Assembly (NCBI RefSeq): GCF_047718555.1
Contig: NZ_JBDNRK010000014.1
Location: forward strand, 19,838 to 83,837
Direction: 5' to 3'
DNA from: Clostridium_I sp047718555
Lineage (GTDB): Bacteria; Bacillota; Clostridia; Clostridiales; Clostridiaceae
Length of the DNA stretch: 64,000 bases
The position numbers and the translations under genes were made by a program. Below are positions 18,110 through 26,580 of this stretch, one piece after another. Numbering within the stretch: position 1 is the first letter of the stretch; the number at the start of each line of letters is the position of its first letter. The notes under the pieces were generated by a model, which was not told the origin of the DNA, searched no databases, and saw only the letters and a program-made list of their open reading frames with translations.

Positions 18110-18733
18110 ATGAAAAATTGTTATGCCAAAATCATAGTGAAGGGGTCTCCCATTTCAAAATCCAATTTTAAATTATTTAATATCCAAGGTAGAGCTATTC
18201 TACCTTTTAATTCTGGTAAATATCATGATAGATATGCTTTATACGAAGAAGAAATAGCCTACTCAGCAAGATTACAAAACCCAAATGTAATTTTATCAGA
18301 AGCTTTAATTGCAGTTTTAAAGGTCTATTATAAAAGCATGAAAAGGCATCCAGATACAAACAATATTACTAAAAGTATATTTGACGGAATTGAAAAAAGC
18401 GGTCTAATAGTAAATGATGCTCAAATAAGAAGGCTTGTAATTGAAGAATTTTACGATGCTGAAAATCCTAGATTTGAATTAGAATTGTTTGGCGAAAGCA
18501 GTTATTTTGTAAATTATGCTATAATGAAAAAAGATATAGTTGATGATCCAATTAATTATTCTCCTCCTCCTAATAAAAAGAACCCCACAAAGCATATTGA
18601 AAATAGTAAAAAAATATCTTCTGGAAAAACTATATGTGCTATATGTAATAAAGAAATAAAATCCTGTGATGCTATTTCTGCAAATAAGGGTAAAATAATG
18701 CTATGTAGATCCTGCTTTAAAAAATTATTCTAA
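18110..18733 (+). CDS. RusA-like protein with C-terminal zinc ribbon
   Basis: 207 residues. The first 130 resemble RusA-type Holliday junction resolvases: a KGSPISKSN start and HPDTNNITKSIFDGIEKSG...NDAQI, equivalent to the PDxDN...K..lDal...DD core. After a proline/lysine linker comes CAIC-x20-CRSC, a four-cysteine zinc ribbon. I choose ATG 18110, which follows GAGGAG; an in-frame TTG at 18059 has no such site. The gap to the MutS-like gene is 13 bp, so they form an operon. Cleavage of branched DNA is inferred from the fold only. Confidence 0.7.
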   Translation: MKNCYAKIIVKGSPISKSNFKLFNIQGRAILPFNSGKYHDRYALYEEEIAYSARLQNPNVILSEALIAVLKVYYKSMKRHPDTNNITKSIFDGIEKSGLIVNDAQIRRLVIEEFYDAENPRFELELFGESSYFVNYAIMKKDIVDDPINYSPPPNKKNPTKHIENSKKISSGKTICAICNKEIKSCDAISANKGKIMLCRSCFKKLF

Positions 18734-18746
18734 AAGGAGTAAATAT

Positions 18747-20549
18747 ATGACTAACAGAGAAACCTTTTTAAACCGTATTAAGTCCTTGGAGGATGAAGAA
18801 AAAAATTGCAAAAAAAATTATAATGTCATTGGCACGTTAAGACTAGTAGCCTTTGTGGTAACTTTAATATACATATATCTGCTTATAAGATCAATAAGTA
18901 TATATACTTCTATGGGGACTATTTTCGCTTTGGCAATTTTTGTATTTTTAATAAAGCATCACGGTGATATAGGAACTCGCCTAAATAGAATAAAAAATCT
19001 TATAGAAATTAATAAAAAATATATAAAGAGAATAGATGGAAATTGGTCAGATTTTCAGGATCTAGGCGAGGATGGAATAGATTTAGATCATCCTTATACA
19101 ACAGATTTAGATGTATTTGGTAAAAACTCACTATTTCAATTAATAAATGCTACAAATACCTTTTTAGGCAGAAAAAAATTAATAAGCTTACTTAAAATTG
19201 AAGAAAAAAATGCGGATAATATAGTTAACCGTCAAAATTCTGTTAAAGAACTGTCACAAAAGATTAAATTTTGTGAAGATCTTGAATCTACAGGTAATTT
19301 TAATAAAAAAAATATGAAAGATCCCTCCGCACTTTTAAATTATGCTGAAGATCCACATATATTATTTGAAAAATCACCTATTAAGTACATAGTGTACTTT
19401 TTGCCTATTTTTTCTATCTTATTTTCTGCTATAACCTTGATATTTAAAATAAAATACCTTTATTATGTTATACCTGTTATTTTTATAGTTCATGCTATTA
19501 TTAATTTTATAAGCTATAGGAACGTACCCTCAACTTTAGATTCTGTGGAGGGTTTTAATGATGATTTACATGCCTATGCTGATTCTCTTAAACTCATTGA
19601 AGGTGAAAATTTTGAAGATAATTATTTAAATAAATTGAAGTCCAATTTATTTTTCAAGGACAAATCCTCTTCACAGGTTATGAAAGAACTAACTTCAGTT
19701 ATTAACAATATAAACTTGAAACATAATTTTTTACTTTATTTCTTTCTTAATTTATTAATATTTTGGGATTTCAGATGCTTATTTTCTCTTGAAAATTGGA
19801 AATTACAATACGGTAAACTAATACGAAAATATATTAATACTCTTGGAGATTTCGAGGTTATCTCCAGTTTATCTGTACTCACTCATTTGGATACAAAATA
19901 CAGCTTTCCTACTTTTACAAAAGAAAATCTGGTAATAAAGGCTGAAAATTTAGGCCATCCTTTAATTAATAATGAATCCCGTATTAGCAACGATGTTAAT
20001 ATGATAAACAATATATTAATTGTTACCGGTTCAAATATGTCTGGTAAAACCACTTTTCTTAGAACTATAGGAATTAATCTTGTTTTAGCCTATGCTGGAG
20101 CACCTATTTATGGGAAATCCATGGAATGTTCTCTTATGGATATTTTTACTTCTATGCGTATAAATGATAATTTAATGGAAGGAGCATCTACCTTTTACGT
20201 AGAACTCATGCGTATAAAGAAAATCATTGATAATTTGCCAAAAAAAGAATCTATGATTTTTCTTATAGATGAAATATTTAGAGGTACTAATTCAAGAGAT
20301 AGAATTATTGGAGCAAAAAGTGTATTAAAAAATTTAGATAAACCCTGGGTATGTGGTTTAATATCCACTCATGATTTTGAATTGTGCGATTTAGAGTACA
20401 GCAACAATAAGAAAATTAAAAATTACCATTTTTCCGAAAGCTATAGCTCAAATAAAATACACTTTGACTACAAATTAAGAGAAGGCCGCTGTAATAGTAC
20501 TAATGCAAAATATCTCATGAAAATGGTTGGAATTGAAATAGACGAATAA
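18747..20549 (+). CDS. Membrane-anchored MutS-family ATPase
   Basis: 600 residues. The C-terminal third is a MutS ATPase: Walker A TGSNMSGKTTFLRTIG, then YGKSMECSLMDIFTSMRINDN, Walker B FLIDEIFRGTNSRDR and the STHD motif. The N-terminal mismatch-reading domains of MutS are absent. Instead there are hydrophobic pairs near residues 30-70 and 205-250, and another near 325-345, which should put the protein in the membrane. Such MutS paralogues are found in many Firmicutes without a firm function. RBS AAGGAG. Paired with the RusA-like gene upstream. Confidence 0.88.
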   Translation: MTNRETFLNRIKSLEDEEKNCKKNYNVIGTLRLVAFVVTLIYIYLLIRSISIYTSMGTIFALAIFVFLIKHHGDIGTRLNRIKNLIEINKKYIKRIDGNWSDFQDLGEDGIDLDHPYTTDLDVFGKNSLFQLINATNTFLGRKKLISLLKIEEKNADNIVNRQNSVKELSQKIKFCEDLESTGNFNKKNMKDPSALLNYAEDPHILFEKSPIKYIVYFLPIFSILFSAITLIFKIKYLYYVIPVIFIVHAIINFISYRNVPSTLDSVEGFNDDLHAYADSLKLIEGENFEDNYLNKLKSNLFFKDKSSSQVMKELTSVINNINLKHNFLLYFFLNLLIFWDFRCLFSLENWKLQYGKLIRKYINTLGDFEVISSLSVLTHLDTKYSFPTFTKENLVIKAENLGHPLINNESRISNDVNMINNILIVTGSNMSGKTTFLRTIGINLVLAYAGAPIYGKSMECSLMDIFTSMRINDNLMEGASTFYVELMRIKKIIDNLPKKESMIFLIDEIFRGTNSRDRIIGAKSVLKNLDKPWVCGLISTHDFELCDLEYSNNKKIKNYHFSESYSSNKIHFDYKLREGRCNSTNAKYLMKMVGIEIDE

Positions 20550-20671
20550 ATAGGTATTTAAAGTTTAATTTCTATAGGTATACTACGCTCTAATCTTATG
20601 AAATAATAAATTTTAATATGCATTTATAGGAATTATATTAATATAGACCAATTGGTTAATATACTGTAAAT

Positions 20672-20707
20672 GAAGAAAAAGCAGGTAATTATTCCTGCTT
20701 TTTCTTC
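20672..20707. terminator. Bidirectional terminator between the mutS-like gene and pfkA
   Basis: A perfect 14-bp stem GAAGAAAAAGCAGG / CCTGCTTTTTCTTC with an eight-base loop, T-rich on either strand, between convergent genes. Confidence 0.8.
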
Positions 20708-20839
20708 ATCCTTGAGACAATGTTTATTATCTCAGAACAAAGTTTTTTATGCTTAAAGAATTAAGTATGAGTTGCCTGTCCATAAACGTTTACACATATG
20801 TTAATACTTCTTCACAATATCTTTGTATAAATCTGCAAC

Positions 20840-21799
20840 TTATCTTGAAAGTATTTCTGATATCTCATATAGTCTTTCATCAAACTTCCTTGGCATAGCT
20901 AAGGCTTCATCTATGTCATCATCAGTTATCTTATTGTCTCTTATTCCTATAACTCTTGATGTTTTTCCTTCATTTAGAACTTCCACAGCTCTAACACCCA
21001 TTCTTGAAGCAAGCATTCTATCAAAGGCGGATGGACTTCCTCCTCTCTGTATATGTCCTAAAATAGTTGCTCTTGTTTCGATACCTGTAATATTTTCAAC
21101 TCCCTTAGCTAATTCAGCTGAACCGCCAATTCCCTCTGCAACTATAATTAGATTGTGCATTTTTCCATTTAATTTTCCTTCAAGAATAGTTTTGCATAAC
21201 TCATCAAAATCGTAATCCTTTTCAGGAATTATAACTTTTTCTGCACCCCCAGCTATACCGGAATATAGAGCAATATCTCCGCAGTCTCTTCCCATAACTT
21301 CAACTATACTTACTCTTTCATGGGAAGTAGAAGTATCTCTTAGCTTGTTTATAGCATCTAATACCGTATTTAATGCAGTATCAAAACCTAATGTATAATC
21401 TGTATATGATAAATCGTTATCTATAGTTCCAGGAATACCTACTGTAGCAACTCCAAGCTTTGAAAGTTTCTGTGCTCCCATAAAAGACCCATTTCCACCT
21501 ATAACAACTAATCCATCTACGCCAAATACCTTTAAAACACCTGCTGCCTTTTTTCTTCCTTCCTCAGTCATAAATTCAGCACAACGAGCAGTTCTTAAAA
21601 TAGTACCACCTCTTTGAATTATATCTGACACATTTTGTCGCTTCATTTCAAAGATTTCACCATTTATCAGTCCACTATACCCTCTTTCAATTCCCATAAC
21701 CTTAATGCCCTTATCAAGAGCAGTCCTTACTACTGCTCTTATGGCAGCATTCATTCCAGGTGCATCTCCACCACTTGTTAATACAGCTATTGTTTTCAT
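20840..21799 (-). CDS. pfkA: ATP-dependent 6-phosphofructokinase
   Basis: Commits fructose 6-phosphate to glycolysis. With the ATG at 21799 the protein is 319 residues, exactly the bacterial PfkA length; GGAGGT lies six bases before it, and the longer frame from 21820 overlaps that site. Seen: ATP loop TSGGDAPGMNAAIR, catalytic GIPGTIDNDL, substrate segments VEVMGRDCGDIA and GHIQRGGSPSAFDR. Not followed by pyk, unlike in many clostridia. Confidence 0.97.
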   Translation of the reverse strand: MKTIAVLTSGGDAPGMNAAIRAVVRTALDKGIKVMGIERGYSGLINGEIFEMKRQNVSDIIQRGGTILRTARCAEFMTEEGRKKAAGVLKVFGVDGLVVIGGNGSFMGAQKLSKLGVATVGIPGTIDNDLSYTDYTLGFDTALNTVLDAINKLRDTSTSHERVSIVEVMGRDCGDIALYSGIAGGAEKVIIPEKDYDFDELCKTILEGKLNGKMHNLIIVAEGIGGSAELAKGVENITGIETRATILGHIQRGGSPSAFDRMLASRMGVRAVEVLNEGKTSRVIGIRDNKITDDDIDEALAMPRKFDERLYEISEILSR

Positions 21800-21964
21800 A
21801 TACATACCTCCTGCAACCACATGGGACTAAATACGTCCCATATAATTTATAAAATCTATTATCTTAAAGTATTAATTTGTAATTAAAAATTACTTACTCT
21901 CCATTAATTCTAATAGAAATAATGAAAAACTTCAACGCTTTATGACAAAATAATATAAATTTTA

Positions 21965-22246
21965 TTATAGTATCTCCACGTTTATATCTTCTAAAACTGC
22001 CTCCGTATTGCCTTCAATAAAATTTATTACATGCTGAATCATCTCATCAGCATGTTTTCTCTCACTGCTAACACAGGCTATACCAAGACTTATAGTTTGA
22101 TGATAATCTTGATTATCTACTTCTGCTATAGATACGTTAAATTTATTCTTAACTCTTCCAATAATACTTTTCACTATCATTCTTTTCTCTTTTAATGAAT
22201 GAACCCAATTTGCTCCTAGTTTTATTTGCGCAGTACCAATAATCAT
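21965..22246 (-). CDS. DUF503 (YlxP-like) small protein
   Basis: 93 residues matching the DUF503 family: LGANWVHSLKEKRMIVKSIIGRVKNKF followed by SIAEVDNQDYHQTISLGIACVSS. In Bacillus the homologue sits with infB/rbfA; function is not established. GGAGG before the ATG. Stands alone between pfkA and a HAD phosphatase. Confidence 0.85.
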   Translation of the reverse strand: MIIGTAQIKLGANWVHSLKEKRMIVKSIIGRVKNKFNVSIAEVDNQDYHQTISLGIACVSSERKHADEMIQHVINFIEGNTEAVLEDINVEIL

Positions 22247-22341
22247 TGTATCTCCTCCAACATAGTCACTATTAGGCTTGTAATAAAAACTATCAGTTCA
22301 GATATAACAGCGTACTAACTTCTCTCTATATTTACTATACC

Positions 22342-23007
22342 CTATTTTGTAAACAACCTTTTTAACTCCTCTAACTGTACTTTATTAAAAGAATCTACTA
22401 TTAAATCTGCAGCTGATATATCCTGGTTCCCTGAGTTAATATTTTTATATCCAACACATTTCATTTCTGCTCTCTTGGCAGCAATAGAACCATTATGTGA
22501 GTCCTCTACCACTAAACAATTTTCAGGATTTATTTCAAGTTTTTCTGCTGCATATAAAAAAATATCCGGTTCAGGTTTACTTCTTTTCACAAAATCTCCA
22601 CTTACTAATACATTAAAATACTTTTCCAGTCCAATTCCCTTAACCACGGTTTTTATTACATCTATAGGCGATGATGATGCAACTGCTAATTTCAGCCCGT
22701 CGCTATGTATATTTTTTACAAATTCATCAACTCCATGTATTGCTTCTATTATTGTATCCTTAGCAGTTATATATTCAAAATAATTATGTCTATTTATATC
22801 AACTAACTCCTGAACAGAATAGCTTAAGTCATATTTGCTCTTTATATCACTCCATTTATAATTAGTAGTAACTCCAATATATTTTGAATGATCAAGTGAT
22901 GACGGTTCTATGCCTAGGGATTCTAGCATTTTTTCGTGTATTCTTAAATGTTCTGGTTCACTATCAATTAAAACTCCATCCATATCAAAAATCACTGCTT
23001 TTAGCAT
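22342..23007 (-). CDS. HAD-superfamily phosphatase/phosphomutase (beta-PGM-like)
   Basis: 221 residues with all HAD motifs: nucleophile and acid Asp8 and Asp10 in FDMDGVLIDSE, motif II ASSSP, motif III lysine in KRSKPEPDIFL, motif IV VVEDSHNG. The helical cap between residues 15 and 85 places it with beta-phosphoglucomutase/GPH-like enzymes. The substrate cannot be read from the sequence. RBS AAAGGAGAG. Confidence 0.88.
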   Translation of the reverse strand: MLKAVIFDMDGVLIDSEPEHLRIHEKMLESLGIEPSSLDHSKYIGVTTNYKWSDIKSKYDLSYSVQELVDINRHNYFEYITAKDTIIEAIHGVDEFVKNIHSDGLKLAVASSSPIDVIKTVVKGIGLEKYFNVLVSGDFVKRSKPEPDIFLYAAEKLEINPENCLVVEDSHNGSIAAKRAEMKCVGYKNINSGNQDISAADLIVDSFNKVQLEELKRLFTK

Positions 23008-23204
23008 AATAAATCTCTCCTTTAAACATCTTGTGTAAACAAAGCTACACTGATTAATTTTTTAACCATTTTAATATTAGGAAGCCTTGAAATATTAAAT
23101 AATAACTCCAATTGCAGGATATTTTATATCGTGAAAATATACAAATCCTATATATAATTTTATAACACAAAGGATAAAAAAACAAACCTGTTTTTAATTA
23201 ATAA

Positions 23205-23224
23205 AGAGGGCCCTTAAGCCCTCT
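23205..23224 (-). terminator. Terminator of the small-protein gene cluster
   Basis: AGAGGGC / GCCCTCT stem with a six-base loop right after the last gene of the cluster. The 23008-23204 stretch towards the HAD gene shows no other feature. Confidence 0.65.
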
Positions 23225-23228
23225 ATTT

Positions 23229-23471
23229 TTAGTATAAACCTTGTTTACATGGATTAGCGCAAGATAGATAGAATAAAGCTATTATAAATAATATGCCTTT
23301 ATCTATTTTCTTATGGGTTCCGCCTTTTTTAGAGAATTGAAGTATTATTAATATTAAAACAATTAATGTTGGTAAACTGCATGCACAAGAACTTCCACTT
23401 ACAAATGGTACTCCAATAACTCCTGGATATCCTACTTCTTCATGTCTTTCATGTTTTTTACATTTACTCAT
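23229..23471 (-). CDS. Small two-helix membrane protein, cluster member 1
   Basis: 80 residues, unrecognised. A His/Lys-rich start, then CACSLPTLIVLILIILQFSKK (first helix, about 33-46), a short charged linker, and a second helix KGILFIIALFYLSCANPCK (60-72). The paired pattern CSLPTLI...LQFSKK and LFIIALFYLSCANPCK is repeated almost exactly in 23865-24191 and loosely in 25775-26020. Strong GGGGGG ribosome site. Behind conserved upstream motif M1. Confidence 0.75.
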   Translation of the reverse strand: MSKCKKHERHEEVGYPGVIGVPFVSGSSCACSLPTLIVLILIILQFSKKGGTHKKIDKGILFIIALFYLSCANPCKQGLY

Positions 23472-23520
23472 ACTATATACCCCCCTTTTTTTGGGCTGTG
23501 GCCAATGTTACATTTTTTTA

Positions 23521-23551
23521 CATCTTTTGTTTTCTAATATATATTATTCAT
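23521..23551 (-). promoter_or_regulatory. Conserved upstream motif M1
   Basis: 31 bases identical to M2 (24235-24265), each 44-50 bases before the start codon of a small membrane protein gene. On the minus strand it reads GAATAATATATATTAG and then AAAACAAAAGATG. Probably a shared promoter; the sigma factor is not clear. Confidence 0.55.
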
Positions 23552-23569
23552 ATTTTTTGAAATGGTGTA

Positions 23570-23812
23570 TTATTTTTTATTCTTTGATAGTGAATTTATA
23601 ATGTTAATTATAAACGCAAGCTGCTTAACATCTATATTTTTTAATGAATTCTGTATTTCATTCATATTTACATTACCTAACATTTTTTGTATTTCTCGCA
23701 TATCAACATTTTTAAGCATATTTTGTATTTCATTAGGATTTAAATTTTGTTCAGTTTGATTTGAATTGTCATTTTTTTCCTCTTTATGATGATCTGATCT
23801 CCTACTAGACAT
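23570..23812 (-). CDS. Small soluble repeat protein, cluster member 2
   Basis: 80 residues, unrecognised. A charged, Asn/Gln-rich head (1-25) and three tandem repeats of about 12 residues: NEIQNMLKNVDM, REIQKMLGNVNM, NEIQNSLKNIDV (27-62), ending in an amphipathic helix. The same repeat appears in 24311-24715 and 25359-25721. GAGGTG ribosome site. No membrane helix. Confidence 0.7.
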   Translation of the reverse strand: MSSRRSDHHKEEKNDNSNQTEQNLNPNEIQNMLKNVDMREIQKMLGNVNMNEIQNSLKNIDVKQLAFIINIINSLSKNKK

Positions 23813-23864
23813 TAAATCACCTCTTTATTTAAAGGATGGGCATATGCCCATCCCCTTAAAACAA

Positions 23865-24191
23865 TTAGTAGCCTCTCTTACAAGGATTAGCGCAAGATAA
23901 ATAGAATAAAGCAATTATAAATAATATGCTGTTATCCACTAATTTTCCATGGCTTGAAGATCGTGAACTTGAACTTGTTCTTGAACTTGAGCTTGTGCAT
24001 GAACTTGTTCTTCTCTTTTTACTAAATTGAAGTATTATTAAAATTAATATTATCAAAGTAGGTAAGCTGCAAGCACAGTTTTTACCTCCAAATAGGCCAC
24101 CGGTGAATCCTCCCATTGGATATCCTACATTAGGAAATCCTGGATTTGCATATCCTCCACCGCAGCATTCTGTTTCATATCTTCTACTCAT
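23865..24191 (-). CDS. Small two-helix membrane protein, cluster member 3
   Basis: 108 residues, unrecognised; longer paralogue of cluster member 1. Gly/Pro/Cys-rich head (ECCGGGYANPGFP), helix CSLPTLIILILIILQFSKK (43-56), a Ser/Arg/Thr tract of some 25 residues, then the second helix ILFIIALFYLSCANPCK (88-100). GGAGGG ribosome site, behind motif M2. Confidence 0.75.
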   Translation of the reverse strand: MSRRYETECCGGGYANPGFPNVGYPMGGFTGGLFGGKNCACSLPTLIILILIILQFSKKRRTSSCTSSSSRTSSSSRSSSHGKLVDNSILFIIALFYLSCANPCKRGY

Positions 24192-24234
24192 TAATAACCC
24201 TCCTCTGGCTAATAATGCACTGTATCATATTTTC

Positions 24235-24265
24235 CATCTTTTGTTTTCTAATATATATTATTCAT
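24235..24265 (-). promoter_or_regulatory. Conserved upstream motif M2
   Basis: Identical to M1 over 31 bases; 44 bases before the start of 23865-24191. Identity over non-coding sequence between paralogous genes argues for a functional control site or a recent duplication. Confidence 0.55.
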
Positions 24266-24310
24266 TATTCTATAAAGTGTGATATCATAAATTATATTTT
24301 AATTTATGTT

Positions 24311-24715
24311 TTATTTGCCCTTAGTTTTACTTGCTCCATATATTTCCATTACTATCTTTAACAATTCTGCTTTATCAGAATTTACAAGAGTGTTTATAGA
24401 TCTTATTATTTCTTCTCTGCTTGTATTTCTTGCTCCATTACCTTGACCATTACCTTGATTAATAGTGCTAATATTGCTAACCTCATCAGCCATATTATCT
24501 CTATTTACCACTTCACCTACTTGGCTATTATCTGCCCGCGGATTATTAATTTTTCCTAATAATGATGAAACTTGATTAATATCTATATTACTTAACAATT
24601 GAGCTATATTTCCAAAATTAAAGGAACCACCACTATTGTTATTAATGCTGTTACCATTATTACTATTCTGTGGGCTTATACTCTTATGATGATGATTTCT
24701 ACTATGTCTGGACAT
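24311..24715 (-). CDS. Small soluble repeat protein, cluster member 4
   Basis: 134 residues, unrecognised. Asn/Ser/His-rich head; repeat FGNIAQLLSNIDINQVSSLLGKIN at about 34-57 (two units of the cluster repeat); Asn/Gly-rich middle; helical end IIRSINTLVNSDKAELLKIV (105-124) that resembles the end of 25359-25721. No cysteines and no membrane helix. AAGGAGGAG ribosome site; it follows 24772-25197 by 56 bases, so they are probably co-transcribed. Confidence 0.7.
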   Translation of the reverse strand: MSRHSRNHHHKSISPQNSNNGNSINNNSGGSFNFGNIAQLLSNIDINQVSSLLGKINNPRADNSQVGEVVNRDNMADEVSNISTINQGNGQGNGARNTSREEIIRSINTLVNSDKAELLKIVMEIYGASKTKGK

Positions 24716-24771
24716 GCTTTCTCCTCCTTTAACCTATCAATTATTTAAAAATAAAGTTTTTATTGTAATTT

Positions 24772-25197
24772 CTATGGTGTAGTATTATATTCTTCTCCGT
24801 ATTCCTCTCTATTTTCCTCTCTAGCTTCTTCCTTTTCCTCTTTTTCCTTACAAAAGAAAATTACTGCCACTATTACTATAATAAATAAAGCATTGCCACC
24901 CAGCATTTTTCCAAGTCCCTTGCTACTACCTCCAAAGCTAGCTCCAAGATTGGAAAACGGATTATTATTGAAAGGATTATTCTTGAAGGTTTCTTCTGTA
25001 GTATGCCTTTTTTTGCGATGTTGTGATGCATATTTGCCTTTCGATGATTGTGATGCAGAATAAGGTTTTTTCTTAAAATTAAAATTATTGAATTTTTTTC
25101 CTTTACCAAAGCCAAATACAATAACTAAAACTAATGCCCAGACTATCAATTTATTAGAACCATTACCTGCACCTCCCAATATATCTCCTATTCCCAT
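24772..25197 (-). CDS. Small two-helix membrane protein, cluster member 5
   Basis: 141 residues, unrecognised. Gly-rich start, helix NKLIVWALVLVIVFGFGKGKK (16-31), a long basic Ser/Asn/Phe-rich loop, a second helix ALFIIVIVAVIFFC (103-116) and an acidic Glu-rich tail. I chose ATG 25197, because the in-frame ATG at 25215 runs straight into the GGGAGG site that serves it. It shares the two-helix layout of the cluster but not the CSLPTLI motif. Motif M4 lies 29 bases upstream. Confidence 0.7.
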   Translation of the reverse strand: MGIGDILGGAGNGSNKLIVWALVLVIVFGFGKGKKFNNFNFKKKPYSASQSSKGKYASQHRKKRHTTEETFKNNPFNNNPFSNLGASFGGSSKGLGKMLGGNALFIIVIVAVIFFCKEKEEKEEAREENREEYGEEYNTTP

Positions 25198-25225
25198 AAT
25201 ACTCACTCCTCCCATATTGTTAAAA

Positions 25226-25246
25226 GCTCTATAATATATTATTCTA
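25226..25246 (-). promoter_or_regulatory. Conserved upstream motif M4 (partial)
   Basis: On the minus strand AGAATAATATATTATAG, matching the first half of M1/M2 (GAATAATATATATTAG), 29-49 bases before 24772-25197. Confidence 0.4.
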
Positions 25247-25358
25247 AATTTATAATTTTGCTCTCATCTCATTTGTTTCCATTAATAAACTTAATAGATA
25301 TACATAATTTATCTTGTATATTTAAAAATGGTGCATTTTCACCAAATGCACCAAATGA

Positions 25359-25721
25359 TTACCTCAGTATTTTACTTATAGTATAAATTTGCAGGATTAT
25401 ATCTATGAGGTCGCCTCTCTCAGGACTCACCATAGGCTTTATCGCATTTAAAAGCTCAAATTCTCTGCCTCTGCCTCCAGAATATCTGGCAGTATTTCCA
25501 GTACTTCCGCCATTTCCAGAATTTCCACCGCCACCAGACATGGATCCAAATAGAGACGACATCTGATTCATATCAACAGATCCTAGTAAATTCATTATCT
25601 GGCTCATATCTACATTCTTTAGCATTCCAGCCAAATTCCCAAAATCCATATTACCAAAGCCTGTATTTTTGCCATCTATTACTTCTTCCCCTTCTAAAGG
25701 TTCATCTTCGTTTATTGCCAT
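25359..25721 (-). CDS. Small soluble repeat protein, cluster member 6
   Basis: 120 residues, unrecognised. Acidic start; repeats LAGMLKNVDMSQ, IMNLLGSVDMNQ, MSSLFGSM (about 30-61); a Gly/Asn/Ser linker; helical end REFELLNAIKPMVSPERGD and IIDIILQIYTIS-like residues to 120. The C-terminus matches that of 24311-24715 in length and hydrophobic pattern. GAGGTG ribosome site. Co-transcribed with 25775-26020 (53-bp gap holding a GGAGGAG/CTCCTCC hairpin). Confidence 0.7.
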   Translation of the reverse strand: MAINEDEPLEGEEVIDGKNTGFGNMDFGNLAGMLKNVDMSQIMNLLGSVDMNQMSSLFGSMSGGGGNSGNGGSTGNTARYSGGRGREFELLNAIKPMVSPERGDLIDIILQIYTISKILR

Positions 25722-25774
25722 AGTATCACCTCTTAATTAGGAGGACTTTTAAATTACACTCCTCCAAATTATCT

Positions 25775-26020
25775 TTAAAAACAATTTCTTCTACGGGATT
25801 TATAGCAGAATAGAAAAAATAATGTAATTATAAATAATACATCATTATCTACAAGTTCCTTACTACTTCTTCTACTACTTCTTCTGCTACTGCTACTACT
25901 ACTACTACTACTACTGCTACTACATCCCTCTGTACTTGACTTTTTCCCCTTATTTCCAAATTGAAGAATTATTAAAATCAGTATTGTAAGTGTGTTTAAG
26001 CTGCAACAGTTTTCATACAT
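25775..26020 (-). CDS. Small two-helix membrane protein with poly-Ser linker, cluster member 7
   Basis: 81 residues, unrecognised. Helix CCSLNTLTILILIILQFGNK (8-21), then 12 consecutive serines and an Arg/Ser stretch, then a second helix DVLFIITLFFLFC (60-72) and a basic tail. Clearly related to cluster members 1 and 3. The serine run is coded by a near-perfect trinucleotide repeat (about 25860-25925), so its length could change by slippage without breaking frame. AGGGAGAG ribosome site. Confidence 0.72.
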   Translation of the reverse strand: MYENCCSLNTLTILILIILQFGNKGKKSSTEGCSSSSSSSSSSSSRRSSRRSSKELVDNDVLFIITLFFLFCYKSRRRNCF

Positions 26021-26060
26021 ATTATCTCTCCCTTTAAGGACTTACGTCAAAGTATTATTA

Positions 26061-26232
26061 ATGAATCTTACTCAGTGGGAATTTGTATTTCCACTGGGTT
26101 TAGATGAATTATCCAGGGACGTGCCAGTGTTATCTCCACCTTCTGAAGAGCAGAGAACCAAAATCTTAGATTTTGTGCGGATCGCTTTCACAGAGCGCAT
26201 TGGAGTGTTACAACGGCTAGTCATCGGATAAA
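26061..26232 (+). repeat. Family B2 element with the 60-base insert
   Basis: Hairpin CTCAGTGGGAA / TTCCACTGGG, then ATTATCCAGGGACG, the GTTATCTCCA / TGGAGTGTTAC inner arms and TAGTCATCGGATAA. The inner loop carries the same 60-base segment (AGCAGAGAACCAAAATCTT onward) as the copy at 14653. It ends directly against the stop codon of 26233-26550, splitting the small-protein cluster. Confidence 0.7.
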
Positions 26233-26550
26233 CTAATAATCACAAGATGAGAATTCTGTAGATTCTCCTCGAACATCTGATGGATCTGTATTAACTTTAA
26301 TTATATTTGTATTTCCACCTCTATTATTTCCAAGTCCAAATACTATAGCAAGAACTATCGCTATTGGTATTAATGAAGATCCGCCAAAACCTGAACGTCT
26401 TCTTCTTCCCCTGCAGCAAGGATCTGGGCAGCATCCTCCGCCTTGGCTACCTCCGCAGCCAATAAATAAAACAAATATCAGTATTATGATTATTATCTTG
26501 TTATTTTTTCTTCCTAAACCTAAAAAATCACTACTAGATTTACAACCCAT
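26233..26550 (-). CDS. Small two-helix membrane protein, cluster member 8
   Basis: 105 residues, unrecognised. Helix IIIIILIFVLFIGCGG (18-32), a Cys/Gly loop GGGCCPDPCCRGRRRR, a second helix SLIPIAIVLAIVFGLG (59-73) and a polar tail. The Cys/Gly/hydrophobic make-up recalls small spore proteins of the YjcZ type, but I see no proven homology. I prefer ATG 26550, ten bases after AGGAGG; an in-frame ATG at 26583 has no site. Motif M3 lies upstream. Confidence 0.68.
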   Translation of the reverse strand: MGCKSSSDFLGLGRKNNKIIIIILIFVLFIGCGGSQGGGCCPDPCCRGRRRRSGFGGSSLIPIAIVLAIVFGLGNNRGGNTNIIKVNTDPSDVRGESTEFSSCDY

Positions 26551-26580
26551 AAAATCACATCCTCCTATATATAATTTTTT

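Noticed and set aside
20782..20795. cre-like sequence with the palindromic core TAAACGTTTA
   Set aside because: It lies downstream of both convergent genes (mutS-like and pfkA), not at a promoter, so control by CcpA is unlikely here.
25860..25925. Short-period repeat resembling a CRISPR or microsatellite array
   Set aside because: It is a trinucleotide run coding serines inside a gene, with no spacer-repeat structure.
25992..26231. 79-codon plus-strand frame with an ATG
   Set aside because: It runs through the family B element and has no recognisable protein features.
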